Part shown: one piece after another, positions 33,738 through 44,143 of the stretch | How the letters are laid out: every line of letters begins with the position of its first letter | Position numbering within the stretch: position 1 is the first letter of the stretch | Assembly: GCA_964019335.1 (NCBI GenBank) | Contig: OZ025671.1 | Coordinates: 248,001 to 312,000, forward strand | Source of the DNA: Diplonema japonicum | Lineage: Eukaryota; Euglenozoa; Diplonemea; Diplonemida; Diplonemidae | Direction: 5' to 3' | DNA: 64,000 nt | The notes under the pieces: model-generated | What the model was told of the DNA's origin: nothing | Databases searched by the model: none | What the model saw: only the letters and a program-made list of their open reading frames with translations | Position numbers and translations under genes: made by a program

Positions 33738-34814
33738 TTACTTTTTCCTCAATCGGTATGCACTCTCGTCGCGGCGCGAGCCTGTAGCCGTGGCTGCAGT
33801 GATCCAATCCTTCGTCACGATGTGCCCCTTACCCGACGCAGCCACTTCTTTGTATTTGGGTGTGTTGTAATAAGCACAGACTAAGTGCGTTCCTCCCTGT
33901 CATTGTATATTTGAAGAAACTTTTTTTTTCTTTTTGCGTACCTTCGACCAGTCGTCCGTGCACCTTGCGCCTAGTTTGCAAGCCTCGTCTCGGAGGTTGG
34001 ACCTTTCGGGATTTTTAAACCCGGAGAGGCAGACCTTTATGTTTTATTTTCTTTTTCTCTCATTCTTCGCATACTGTGACGCCCTTGAGAGGGGTTGTGG
34101 ATATTTTAGCAATCTTCTTATCAGAACTATTCTCCTCAGCAGGCCGTTTGGAACCTGACAGTTTTTTAGGAACGAAGACCTTCGGTTTGCTTTGAGCGGG
34201 CTGCGGAGGTTGAAGCTGTGTAGGGATCGCGGTGGCCGGTGCCACTGGGGGCTTCACCTGCTCAACGGCAAGGGGAAGGTGGGGGTTAATAACTATTGGC
34301 CCCTTCTTAGAAGGGGAAGATACTTCCGCTGGGTATGGCACTGGTGAGGGGTCGGAATGCCCTGTAATAGTGTAAGACTGCAAGCCTAGCTCGCAAGGCG
34401 GCTCCCAGTTGTTGAACACTCCTATGAGTATGTAACCGAAAGACAAGGTTTTTTCTTTAGACACCAGGTTTGTCTCTATTGCTTCATTGATCCCAGCCTT
34501 GTGGTCCCACATCGACCGAAGCATTGTCTTGCCCACAACTCTAACAGCATCCTTCCACAGAACCTCCCCTTCCCCTCCCCGTATTTCTATGTGAGACGCA
34601 CCCTTGTTTTTTATCTGAATGCTCTCGATGAAGCTTTTTTTGTTTTTGTTATGGTTTTGTTTTCTTGTTTCTTTGCATACCTTCTCTCTTTCAGCTTCAC
34701 CACCACCACCACTTTATCGCAAATTACGTCGGTTTTCCATTCTCGTCCATCCACAGGGGGCATAATGCTGCATGGTGCTGTCTGGCTTATAGCGCTGTGT
34801 AACAGTACAGGCAT
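33738..34814 (-). CDS. XRCC1-like DNA repair scaffold, single BRCT (four exons)
   Basis: Exons 34814-34681, 34633-34075, 34034-33942 and 33896-33738 give 314 aa. No single open frame shows the gene; the joins restore it. The N-terminal part fits the XRCC1 N-terminal domain that binds DNA polymerase beta (VVVVVKLKERRSFIESIQIK, ASHIEIRGGEGEVLWK, MWDHKAGI, LSFGYILIGVF). After a Pro/Lys-rich linker (about 150-228) comes one BRCT domain (GVTVCLSGFKNPERSNLRDE, LGARCTDDWSKGGTHLVCAY, YNTPKYKEVAASGKGHIVTK, DWITAA) with the SGFxNPxR...DW...THL...NTPKY spacing of the XRCC1 central BRCT. It lacks the second BRCT that recruits ligase III in animals. Role: base excision and single-strand break repair in the nucleus. 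Confidence 0.85.
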
Positions 34815-34956
34815 TTTCTTTTTCTTCTTTTTTTTTTACTCCTTCTCCCTTTTTTTTCTCCCTCCCCCTTCTATTAAATATTTTCTTTTTTTTTAAACAA
34901 TTTTTATGTTTTGAAAAGAAAAATTAGATCCCCCCCCCCCCCCCCCCTCCTTCCAG

Positions 34957-36366
34957 CTACCGTCTGGTCTTAAACATCCTCCCGCGAAACGACCTTGTTA
35001 AGTATGCAACCCCTGCTATGCCGCTTGTAACCATCAACAACGTGAGGAAAGCAGCGGCATGAGCGAAATCAGGTTGGGGCTGAGGTTCGTACGAGCGTGT
35101 AGGCTTCGCAGCCACGTGTTCTGCAACAGGGGCGGGGGTGACTCGTATCGAGGTATGTTGGACCACAGCTTGTCTTTGTTCATCGTCTGGATCGTGTGCG
35201 GGTTCTTGCCCGACACCCTGCGGCTTAAACTTCGCCATGATATACGAGATGCTGGACTGCGCTTCCAACGGTGTGAATGCCTTCTGCGACAGGTCAGCAG
35301 GGTGTTTGAATGGCGGCTGAAAGACGTCCCCAACCACCTTAGCGGACAGCATACGCTCGACAACCTTCTGATCATACACCCCGACACCTTTATACGCGGT
35401 GAGAAGTTTCGTATACGCAGACATAGGCCTTTCCAAGGCTGTTTGCAGTTGAGGCTTGCTTCTAAAATACACCCTGCTGGGTACCCTACCGAAGCCGACG
35501 AGTTCTATCCTGTCGAGGAACAGGTTGACGTATGCAAACGCATTGATGTTGGTCTCGATCATTCCCTGCAGGGTGATCATGTGTTTGCCGGTTTCAGGGT
35601 TGTGGTAGTAGTCACCGCTGTGCTTGTGGCCGTGGAAGACAGCCAGGATGTTGCTGTACTTGAGCAGAGTGTGTCGTATAGGGTTCGTGGCCAGACCAAT
35701 TGGAATATGCGCGAAGACTATCACGTCTTGCTTTGCGGTGCTTGCCTGTTGTAGCTGTTCGTCGAGCCACTTCACCTGAGCGTCTTTTAAAGCACTGCTT
35801 CCTGCAGTTGGAGGCAGTGTCATACTGTCCAGCACAATGAATCTAAACGGATCGTACGAAAAGGCGTAGTAGAAGGTGTCTGATTTGAGCTTCCATTGCT
35901 TGAGAAGCCATGAAATTTGCGTCTTGTTACGGAGCTTTGCAGGCTCGCCGAAACGGTCATTCTCCCCCCTGAGGTCGTGGTTCCCCATCACATTGTGGTG
36001 CGGGTGGGGAAGCTTGTCCCACACGTCCAGCACCAGCGGCATGTTGACCATCATGTCCATGTCGCAGAGGTCGCCCAGGTCAACCGAGAATGTGATGCCT
36101 GGTATTCTGCTCAGAACGTCCACGCTCTCTTTAAGCTTTTTCATGACCCCGCCGTGTTTCCGCCCCTTTGAGCTCGCAGCTAGCTTCACCTCTTTCTTCC
36201 AACAAGCCAAGTCGCACCACCACGGCTGCCGATGCTTCACATTCGCGTGTGGGTCTGCTATCAACCCGAATGTTAACAAAGGTACCGGCCAGCCAGATCC
36301 CTCGAGCCCGCCCTTTAAGGGAGCCTCGCAGAGGGCGATCAAGAGGATGAGGGAGAGGATGGGCAT
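34957..36366 (-). CDS. Calcineurin-like metallophosphoesterase, membrane-anchored
   Basis: A 469-aa protein with an N-terminal signal peptide (PILSLILLIALCEA) and a C-terminal TM helix (about 437-457, FLTLLMVTSGIAGVAYL) followed by a basic tail. The catalytic core shows the five blocks of the family: FGLIADPHAN, FSVDLGDLCD, NVMGNHDLRG, VIVFAHIPIGL and AVFHGHKHSGDYY, which hold the two-metal site. It looks closest to the ADP-ribose/CDP-alcohol diphosphatase or acid phosphatase-like branch, but the substrate cannot be told. Location in the secretory path or cell surface follows from the signal peptide and anchor. Between core and TM is a Pro-rich linker. Confidence 0.85.
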   Translation of the reverse strand: MPILSLILLIALCEAPLKGGLEGSGWPVPLLTFGLIADPHANVKHRQPWWCDLACWKKEVKLAASSKGRKHGGVMKKLKESVDVLSRIPGITFSVDLGDLCDMDMMVNMPLVLDVWDKLPHPHHNVMGNHDLRGENDRFGEPAKLRNKTQISWLLKQWKLKSDTFYYAFSYDPFRFIVLDSMTLPPTAGSSALKDAQVKWLDEQLQQASTAKQDVIVFAHIPIGLATNPIRHTLLKYSNILAVFHGHKHSGDYYHNPETGKHMITLQGMIETNINAFAYVNLFLDRIELVGFGRVPSRVYFRSKPQLQTALERPMSAYTKLLTAYKGVGVYDQKVVERMLSAKVVGDVFQPPFKHPADLSQKAFTPLEAQSSISYIMAKFKPQGVGQEPAHDPDDEQRQAVVQHTSIRVTPAPVAEHVAAKPTRSYEPQPQPDFAHAAAFLTLLMVTSGIAGVAYLTRSFRGRMFKTRR

Positions 36367-36481
36367 TTCTCTTTCTCCCCACCCTTCCCCCGCCCCCTTT
36401 TGAAAATTTAGCGGGGGAACTGAAAAAAAAAGAGGAAAAAAAAAGGAAATTACAACCTACAAAAAAAAAGGGGGGGGGGGG

Positions 36482-37192
36482 CTAGAGTTGGATATGGGGA
36501 GCAAGATGGGAGAGGAAGGTTTGCGCCTTCAATGTGTCACGGGATATGGCGTCAATCGAGTTTTGTAAGTCGTCGGCTTTAGCGGTGAGGAGGTGTTGTT
36601 CCGAAGCAGCTGCGGTGAGGGCCTCTGTGCGGTCGTTGAGCTGCTGGGAGACTACCTGCAGCTCCTGTGTGAGCTTTGCGATTTGGTCTTGTAGCTGGAC
36701 TTCTTCCTGACGGAGGTACGCGGCTACCTTTTCATCGACAACCTGTTGTTGTTTAAGTTCCTCCATGTCGTTGCTGGCAGCGTCCTTCTCCCCTTGCAAG
36801 ACACCGCACCGGGCCTCTGCCATTGAGTACATCCGCAGGTACTCCCTGACCTGGTCTTTTTTACTGTCATCCCGTATTTCCTGAAGTGCTCTCTCTATTT
36901 CGGGTGAGAACTCTGTACCCGCACTGCCCTTCCCACCGGCTTCTGTGCTGTATGTCTCTATGATTGATTTCAACGACCTGTTAACGACGGTGCTTTGTAT
37001 ACTCTCTCTGCAAAAGGGGCAGGCTGCGGATTTGGATTTTTGATGCTTCTCCAAACATCTTGAGCAGAATGTGTGCCCGCACGGTACCAATGTGAGTGGG
37101 GTGTACGTTGGGTGGAGCATCAATTCCATACATATCGGGCATCTGTGACTATCTGCCCCTTTTTGCAAAAGGTTTCCATTTTCAGTGCTCAT
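36482..37192 (-). CDS. RING finger coiled-coil protein, probable E3 ubiquitin ligase
   Basis: A 236-aa protein. Residues 18-62 are a C3HC4 [37 protein letters not shown], which would bind two zinc ions and an E2 enzyme. The rest is a long coiled coil (about 85-225, for example [20 protein letters not shown]), giving a TRIM-like RING-coiled-coil layout without a B-box. The start follows an A/G leader, with ATG next to CTTACTTC-type sequence on the other strand. Single exon. Confidence 0.82.
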   Translation of the reverse strand: MSTENGNLLQKGADSHRCPICMELMLHPTYTPLTLVPCGHTFCSRCLEKHQKSKSAACPFCRESIQSTVVNRSLKSIIETYSTEAGGKGSAGTEFSPEIERALQEIRDDSKKDQVREYLRMYSMAEARCGVLQGEKDAASNDMEELKQQQVVDEKVAAYLRQEEVQLQDQIAKLTQELQVVSQQLNDRTEALTAAASEQHLLTAKADDLQNSIDAISRDTLKAQTFLSHLAPHIQL

Positions 37193-37882
37193 TTACTTCT
37201 GTAAAAGAGATCTTGAACGTTGACGGGGAAAAAAAAAAGAAAAGAAAATAGGGTTTGTGGGTACTCGGAAAGGAAAAATCAGAAAGGAGAAAACAGGGAA
37301 AGGAAGATAAAAATGGAGGGCGAGAAAGGGAGAAGAAAAAAAAAATCAGGAGATTGCAAAAGAGTGGGGAGGCGGTGGTGTGCCCCCAGCCTTCTTATAA
37401 CATTTTTTTTTTTTTTTTTTTTTTTTTTTTGTATTATACTTTCCAGGCAAGCGATAAAAAGAAAAAAAAAAAATACATGTAACAAGGATTATGGCACACC
37501 CAGGAGGGAAAGGGGAAACAGAAAATGCATCGACCCCTTCCCACCGTCCCCTCCTAACACCCCACCACTCTACTTAGGAGAAGACAGAGAAAAAAAAATA
37601 GTTTAAATAAACTCCAGTCACCGCTCCTATCCAACCGCTTCTGGGTGGATACAGAGGGGGGGACTCACACTGGGGGGGGGGGGGGGTATTCTTTTTTATT
37701 TCTTCGTTATTGCTTTTTGTTATTCTTTTCTCCCTTGTCTAAAGAAAATCTTCTTGAAAAAAAAAAAAAAAAGCCCACCCGCAAGAATGAAAAAGAACGT
37801 AAACAAAACACGGTAAAAAAAAAAAAGAACGTTTTTTTTTTATTTCTTACAAAAAAAAAAAATCTCTTCCATTTTTCTATTT
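37193..37882. other. Homopolymer-rich spacer
   Basis: T-run at about 37404-37430, G-run at about 37673-37686, several A-runs. Should contain the RING gene acceptor and the VDAC 3' UTR. No gene or repeat recognised. Confidence 0.65.
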
Positions 37883-39025
37883 CTACGACCTAGATGCGGA
37901 GAAACCAAACTTGTGGTTCCCACCCGCGAAGCCCCAAGTGGCCACGGTGGTGAGGGTTTCCTGTTTTTTTTTCTTTTTTTTTTCCCACATTTTTTTTTTT
38001 TAATTTCCCCCGTTCAAACCTTCTTGCTCTCACCAAGCTTGCTGTTGAGAATGAATGACACAGAGGTCTCGGGCTCCTTGTTGAGTTTGTCAACCTTGGC
38101 CTTGATGGTGAGGTCGTGCTTCTTGGCAACAACGGCACCACCGTAGTTGTCAAGTTTGCTGTCCTTGAGGTCAAGGAGGTGGCCGAGCTTCCAGCAGTAC
38201 CCAAAGAGGTTGAGGGGAACACCGAACAGAGAGCACGACTTGACGGTGTTCTTGTTGACGTTGTACTTCACGGAGAGCTGAGCAGGGACGCTCAGCACAC
38301 CCACGGCAAGCTCTGCAGCGGGCTTAGGTGCCGTCAGGTTGTCGGCAGCGACCTTCACGCCCAGCTGGAGCTTGGCGTCGCTGACCTTGGTCTGGTACGC
38401 AGCGTGCACATCACCAGAGTGCTTCATCTCGGGCACAAGGTAGCTCTTCACAACAGCACCTGCAGTGACACCAGTAGCAACAACACCCTTGGCGGCTGCC
38501 TCAAGGAACACCTTCTCACCCTTTTCTTGCTTACCAGTGAGGGTCCAGGGCCCCTTGGTCACCTCGATGCAAGGGGTCACAGTCTGCTTGGCGACCTCGG
38601 CGGTGGCCTCGGCACTGGATTTCATGTGAATTTAAAAAAAAAAAAAAAAAAAAAAAAGTGCATACTCAGCGCCCTCAATGGGAAGAGCCCACTTGTACAC
38701 AAACTTCGAGGCGAACCCGTTGTCCCACTTGCCGAGGAAGCCAACCTGGCCCGTAGGGATCTTGACCTTGTCCTGTATTTTTTTTTTTTTTTTTTTTTGT
38801 TACAAATATTTATCTTTCAAAAAAATTCTCGCAGCTTTTTTTTTTTTTTTTTTTTTTTTTGCTCGTGCGAACAAAGACACATAGTCATAAATAATTATAT
38901 TTTTTTTGTGGTGGGGTTTCTTCTTTTTAAAAAGGGGGAAATACCTCGAGCTTCACGCTGTCGTTGAAGTCCTTGCTGAACACATTGTTGGTGTCCTTCG
39001 CAATGTCGCCGAACTTGACGCTCAT
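37883..39025 (-). CDS. Voltage-dependent anion channel (VDAC, mitochondrial outer membrane porin), four exons
   Basis: Exons 39025-38945, 38772-38666, 38614-38020 and 37960-37883 give 286 aa, the standard VDAC length (about 283). It begins MSVKFGDIAKDTNNVFSKDF (N-terminal helix, compare the family start) and ends GGNHKFGFSASRS, the usual KFGFS C-terminus of the last beta strand. Between these are amphipathic 19-strand barrel segments (WTLTGKQEKGEKVFLEA, LQLGVKVAADNL, SVSFILNSKLGESKKETL). VDAC passes metabolites and ADP/ATP across the mitochondrial outer membrane. Introns are 172, 51 and 59 nt; the first holds two T-rich homopolymers, and two junctions fall within codons and restore the frame. 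High-GC codons suggest strong expression (inference). Confidence 0.93.
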
Positions 39026-39220
39026 TTTTTTTTTTTTTTTTTTTTTTTTGTGTGGCTTCTTTTTTTTTTTCCCACCACAAGCAGATACATTTCAAAAGGG
39101 ACCAATGAAAAAAAAAAATGAAAAAACTCGAAGAGGGGAACAGTGCGCCCGCAAAAAAAAAAAAAAAAAAGAGATGAGATAAAGGAGGTTCCTGTTTTGG
39201 AACGTCCCCCTTGTCTCTAC

Positions 39221-42200
39221 TTATCTACCCCTTTCTCCCTTCTGGGGCCTCGGCCTTTCTTTCTTTTTTGGCTGTGTTGCCTTCCTCAAAGTATCCTCCC
39301 TTTCTTCTTGCCACTTTCTGCCCAGTTTCTTAAGGTCCTTCTTGGTTTTCTCTGATGCAAAAACTGGCCTTCTGTTCCATCCCAGACTCTTCTTCGCACC
39401 TATGGTTCTAAGCGCGTGGTTCTTCTGGCTCTCCGCTGGGAAGATCCGCTTGCCTCTGACCTTCTTCTGTATGCGTGCTGTGTCCCACCCCTCTTGGATT
39501 CTTTCCAGGAGGCCGTGGAAACTCCGCGCTTTCTTCTGTATCATGTCTAGATCACCCTTCTTCCCCGTGATCGGCTCGACGCCCAGCGTGTTCTCGAAGT
39601 CTAGTACGAGTTCCATTGTGGTGACTGTCGTCTTCCTCAGTCCATCGTACCACTTCAGCTTTTTGAGCCACTTGACGATGTCTTCACCGTGCTTCATCAT
39701 CAGGCTCCCGCTCACATGCTTCCTCAGCTCCTTCCATTCAGGTGGCGCATGAGCGTTTCCTTCCGTTATCTGTTCCCAGGGGTGCGTCGTGTACGTTTCT
39801 AGCTTTCTCTTGTCCTGGAGAAGCTGGTCCCGTTTTGCCACCACTTCCAGCAGGTAGTATTGCGTCTTCCTCAGCCGGTGTTGGTGTGTTCGGTGATCAC
39901 GCGGGAGCGTTCCATGTAGCTGCATGCAGATTGGCATTTCCGTCTTGCTGGCCACTACTTCTGCATGTACTTCCTTCTGTTGCACCTCCTTCGCCACACT
40001 GCATTCCCATAATGCGTGTCGCAGCATGTTGCTCTCGTCCTCCTCCGCACCGCACGCGTCGCATGTGACTTCGTCTGTTGTTGGTCTCTTGTTCACACGC
40101 TCGTGTGTCTCGTCCCCTTCCTCTTCCGAGCTGTCCTCGCTTTCGCTCTGCTCGCCCTCTGGGGGTGGTACCCGTCTGGTGATTTTGTCCTGGTACCACG
40201 CCTTTGGGTGGGTGTAGAAAACCCCTCCCGCCACGATCCTCCGGAGGTCTCTCGCTGCCATTGCTCCTTGTGGTCCGAGTCTCATCAGCTCTCGCCACAG
40301 GTCGTTCGTGCGTGGGTCTGCGCCCCGGTCTAACCCCTCCATCGAGCGTCTTCTGTCCTGTATGTGTTCCGCACGTCCCGACCTTAGCTTTTCTCGCACT
40401 ACATGTGCGAATTTGTCCTTGTTCTCAGCTAGCATTTCGGTGAACTGCCCCCAGTTTGTGCTGATCTTCGGGAGCCACCGCTTCATCGCGTTGCCTATCG
40501 GGCCCAAAGGTGTCGTTCTTGTCGGGTCTTGGTACCCTTTGGCAAGTCTCTGGCACCGCTCCCACACCTCTCCCAATTTTCGTCTCGTTCTGTATATGGC
40601 TGCTAGTGCTCTGTAGGGCGCTGCTACCTCTGGGTCGTGTGTGTGTCCGCTGAACAGGTTTGACAGCACCGCCGCTGGTGATCTTGTTCTGTACCTCGGT
40701 CCCCACAAGGCGTATGTCGCGGTTGATGTGAGCGATTTGAGGTATCCTTCCGACGGCGGCGCGAATGCAACATCATACAGACAGCTGGGTAGCACCGTTG
40801 TTCGCAGGACTTCCGCTTTCTGCCAGAAAGAGAGCTGAGTGGTCGCGAGCCTCCGTAGCGTGTCGCCCGCCGCCCTGGCCCTGGTGTTGTCCGTCTGCGT
40901 CTGACCATCCGTGCGCATCCTCGCCCCCAGGATCTTGATCTTGTTCGTGGACCGCAGCTGCCTTCCTGCTACCTCTATCCCTGGTGCCTTCGCTCCTGCT
41001 GCGAACACTTCGGACTTCTTCGTGTTGAGCTCCATGCCAACTATGTCGCAGAATGCGGATGCACTGTCCGTGGCTTTTTGTAGTACTTCTGCTAGTTTCG
41101 CCAACAGGTATGCGTCGTCCGCATACGACAGAGTCTCCGCTCCCGTTCGTTCCTCCACACTCCTCATCAAGACCGCTAGTAGAGCGTTGATCATGATGAT
41201 GGAGATCGGGCACCCTTGCAGGATTCCGTTTGTGGTTGTGAACTCCTCGCCTACTCCTGTCGCGTATCTGAATCTCCTTCTGAGACCCTTGTACATCCCT
41301 TCTAACGCTCTCAGGATACCTTTGTCCATTCCCATCCGTTCCATCAGCTTCAGCACCAGTTGTTGTGGAACTGTGTCAAAACACTTGGCGAAGTCTAGTG
41401 CGACACCCAACAACGGTGTCTTGTCCATCGCTGCTTCCTCTATCCTGGTGCAGATGTCCATGAGAACGTCCTCTGTCCCATGTCTGGCCCTAAACCCGTG
41501 TTGAGTTTTGTGGATCCAGGATTCTTGCCATTCGAGAATATCACCAAGCCTTGTGCACGCCCATAATCTGTACACTGCCGACGTGACTGTTATGGGCCGA
41601 TGCTCGAGTGGTCCTGCGTTCTTGGTCTTCGGGATAAGGGTCACCAGAGCTGTCAACGCCGACTCCGGCCATTTTCCTGTCTCCTCTACCTCATTGAGGA
41701 AAACAGCCCATGCGTCCAATATGGATACTGGTAGCCTTCGTAGCTCTGCCATCCGCCAGCCGTCTACCCCCGCTGCGCTTCTGGCCGTCTTTTTCTTCAG
41801 CACCTGCTTCAGGCGTATCCCAGTGATCGGTGTCCACACCATGTCTCTTTTTTCGATGTACGCACCGTACTCCTTCTCGAATGTTGCGTACGCGGGCTGG
41901 GGCTTGTCTCTGTATTTCGCAAAGACATGTTCCCAATGTTCCCTCATTGTCCTGTCCAATTCCTGCGGGTTTGCAATCGTGTCCTTTTCCATCTCCACAG
42001 TTGCTGTCCCCCGCTTGTCCTCGATTCCTTTCGCGCTGTCCACGAGCTCCTTCGTCTCTTTTCCTTGTTCGACTGAGTCAAGGTAGCTCCTGTGCCTTGC
42101 CGTGCGCTGTTCCTTCACCATCTCCCGTTCGCGTCTCTCCACCGCCTCTGACATGATCTCTGCATCCGCCACCATGTCCTCGATGTTGGCCTGCGTCGGG

Positions 42201-44062
42201 TCAATGGGTAGGCACTTCACGCGCGTGTGTTCGAGCTCCCCGTTCAGGTTGTGGATTGTGTTCACCGTAACCTTACTGAGCTGCCCTCCTCCTCTTTTCT
42301 GCAACATGTTGAGCTGCGTCTGAATGGCTCTCAGCCTGCCTCGCATTTTCTCCAGCCGTACTTGCATGATCGACGCTGCCCCACACGAGCCAGTTGTTGT
42401 TGGTGCACATAGTTGTCTCTGTTGCGGTTGTCTCACCTTGCCGCGGCCCCTATAAGGTGCCGTGCCGACGGTCTCGTCCCCCAGAAGTATCTTCTCGCTC
42501 GCCTCAGCTAGCGCGAGGTACGCCGCCTCCGGGTCTTTTCGCATGTGTTCCCTGAAATTGCTCTCCTGGAGTGCCTTACTCCCCTCTTCTTCTGCTGGTT
42601 CCACGCCTCCTGGGATTTCTCGGGGTATCATGTATCTCTTCACAGTCTGCTGGAATCTCGCAAGTCTCAGCTCTACCGTCAGAGTCATATGGTCCGCCCC
42701 CTTTACATCCCTGCTTGTTCTGCAGCCCTGTAGCGCCTGTGCTGCGAAAGCGTTCAGGAGGATGTAGTCGATCCTCGATGCACAGTTCTTCCGAGTGAAG
42801 GTTGGCATCGGGTCTTCTCCTTTTCCCGCTGCGCATGCTCCTGCCGCATCAGTCCATCCGTTCATCAGCGCGTGACGAAGCTCATACGATCTTTTCTCGT
42901 CCGTGTTGAGGTCGCCTGCCACAATCACGGGGACGTTCCCGAGCTCCATCGCCTTCTTCCTGAGGACGTGCTGCAAGAGTCGTTCTCGTTGCCTCCTTGG
43001 TTCCTCTCCCTCCCCTGCTGGGCAGTACACGGTGATGATGTGCAGCCACATATTTTCCCCGTCTATGCTGACCCTTGTGTGTTGCCACCTACTGTTGATG
43101 TCTTGCTTAGCGTCATCCCTCTCGAGTGATGTTCCCAGAGCTGTTCGTGGCTCGCGTACAAAAGTCGCCAGGCCTCCTCGTCTTGCGATATCTATAGATA
43201 TCAGACCTTCCTTGATCCTTCCCTGTTGCGGGTCTGCCCACATAGGTCTGTATTTTCGCTTCTTGTTCTTCTCTGTCGCGGATTTCATTGCGTGTGCCAC
43301 CTCTTTCTGTCCTGCTGCCGTAAGTGCAGTCTCTTGTAGGCAGATCACGTCGACGTCGAGCTGCATGACGCTTTCCAGCCTGTTCCTCAGAGACGCTACA
43401 TTTGCAGTTGCGAGATGGAAAACCTGTGTCGGTGGCTTCTTGGTACTGCCTGTTTGTTCACCCTCACTACTTAGGACTTTAAGTGTGCGGTTACCAGCCT
43501 TCTCATAGGGGGTATGGCGCCCCTGACTCGCCCCCGTCCCAGTGGTCAGGACACCCCTTCGTTCAGGGCCGGGTAGATTTCCCCGTTGTTGTAGAGTCGA
43601 AGTCTGGCCAGGTGCTGTAGCCTTCTTGTTCCGAGTACCAAGTGCCACCTTCAGCAGGTCCTCCATCTGCACTACCGTGGCCTCCGTCTTGCCCAACCAA
43701 TCCATCATGTGTAGCGGCGCGAGTACAGCGTCGTAGTGCTGGGAGTCGTAAGCAACTATAATCGTCTGCTTCGCCCCGTCTGGCTTCGTGGCTCGCACCA
43801 TTCTCTTTTTGTGGAGGATCCAGATACATGTCTGGGTTGCCCATCCTGCCGCTCCGAGGGTGTAGTAGTCCCCCCACTCTCCGTCATGCTCAATCCTTCT
43901 GAGAGAAAGGGAGTGTTTCCTTGCTTCTTTGTAAAACTCCGGGTTCGTCGCGATGTACTCTGCTGCCTGTGCGCGTACTGTGCTGGCGTTCCCTGCTCCT
44001 CGCGCCCTAGCAATTGCAGCGAACTGGCAATTTCCGTCCCCTTCCACTGGCATGTATCTCAT
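39221..44062 (-). CDS. Retrotransposon A ORF2: OTU protease, endonuclease, reverse transcriptase
   Basis: A 1613-aa polyprotein. Residues 1-120 are an OTU-type cysteine protease with catalytic Cys12 (EGDGNCQFAAIA) and His109 (AYDSQHYDAVLA). Residues about 215-475 are an AP-like endonuclease (ATANVASLRNRLE, ICLQETALT, VIVAGDLNTDE, SRIDYILL, KGADHMTL). Residues about 760-1060 are the RT (LIPKTKNAGPLEHRPITVTS, LGVALDFAKCFDTVP, NGILQGCPISI, LSYADDAYLLAKL with YADD at about 977). A C..C..H..C finger follows (CDACGAEEDESNMLRHALWE then C, about 1331-1352). The C-terminal region continues with a conserved block shared with element B (LRTIGAKKSLGWNRRPVFAS). OTU domains are known in RandI/Dualen-like LINEs. 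Start chosen as the first ATG; it sits 6 codons before the OTU motif. Confidence 0.88.
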   Translation of the reverse strand: MRYMPVEGDGNCQFAAIARARGAGNASTVRAQAAEYIATNPEFYKEARKHSLSLRRIEHDGEWGDYYTLGAAGWATQTCIWILHKKRMVRATKPDGAKQTIIVAYDSQHYDAVLAPLHMMDWLGKTEATVVQMEDLLKVALGTRNKKATAPGQTSTLQQRGNLPGPERRGVLTTGTGASQGRHTPYEKAGNRTLKVLSSEGEQTGSTKKPPTQVFHLATANVASLRNRLESVMQLDVDVICLQETALTAAGQKEVAHAMKSATEKNKKRKYRPMWADPQQGRIKEGLISIDIARRGGLATFVREPRTALGTSLERDDAKQDINSRWQHTRVSIDGENMWLHIITVYCPAGEGEEPRRQRERLLQHVLRKKAMELGNVPVIVAGDLNTDEKRSYELRHALMNGWTDAAGACAAGKGEDPMPTFTRKNCASRIDYILLNAFAAQALQGCRTSRDVKGADHMTLTVELRLARFQQTVKRYMIPREIPGGVEPAEEEGSKALQESNFREHMRKDPEAAYLALAEASEKILLGDETVGTAPYRGRGKVRQPQQRQLCAPTTTGSCGAASIMQVRLEKMRGRLRAIQTQLNMLQKRGGGQLSKVTVNTIHNLNGELEHTRVKCLPIDPTQANIEDMVADAEIMSEAVERREREMVKEQRTARHRSYLDSVEQGKETKELVDSAKGIEDKRGTATVEMEKDTIANPQELDRTMREHWEHVFAKYRDKPQPAYATFEKEYGAYIEKRDMVWTPITGIRLKQVLKKKTARSAAGVDGWRMAELRRLPVSILDAWAVFLNEVEETGKWPESALTALVTLIPKTKNAGPLEHRPITVTSAVYRLWACTRLGDILEWQESWIHKTQHGFRARHGTEDVLMDICTRIEEAAMDKTPLLGVALDFAKCFDTVPQQLVLKLMERMGMDKGILRALEGMYKGLRRRFRYATGVGEEFTTTNGILQGCPISIIMINALLAVLMRSVEERTGAETLSYADDAYLLAKLAEVLQKATDSASAFCDIVGMELNTKKSEVFAAGAKAPGIEVAGRQLRSTNKIKILGARMRTDGQTQTDNTRARAAGDTLRRLATTQLSFWQKAEVLRTTVLPSCLYDVAFAPPSEGYLKSLTSTATYALWGPRYRTRSPAAVLSNLFSGHTHDPEVAAPYRALAAIYRTRRKLGEVWERCQRLAKGYQDPTRTTPLGPIGNAMKRWLPKISTNWGQFTEMLAENKDKFAHVVREKLRSGRAEHIQDRRRSMEGLDRGADPRTNDLWRELMRLGPQGAMAARDLRRIVAGGVFYTHPKAWYQDKITRRVPPPEGEQSESEDSSEEEGDETHERVNKRPTTDEVTCDACGAEEDESNMLRHALWECSVAKEVQQKEVHAEVVASKTEMPICMQLHGTLPRDHRTHQHRLRKTQYYLLEVVAKRDQLLQDKRKLETYTTHPWEQITEGNAHAPPEWKELRKHVSGSLMMKHGEDIVKWLKKLKWYDGLRKTTVTTMELVLDFENTLGVEPITGKKGDLDMIQKKARSFHGLLERIQEGWDTARIQKKVRGKRIFPAESQKNHALRTIGAKKSLGWNRRPVFASEKTKKDLKKLGRKWQEEREDTLRKATQPKKKERPRPQKGERGR

Positions 44063-44143
44063 GAGCAGCTGTTCGGCTGTGCTTCGCAGGAGTTGCCTCT
44101 CCGTTCCCTCTGTCCTCCCGCCGCCCCTCCATGCTCCTGCGTT

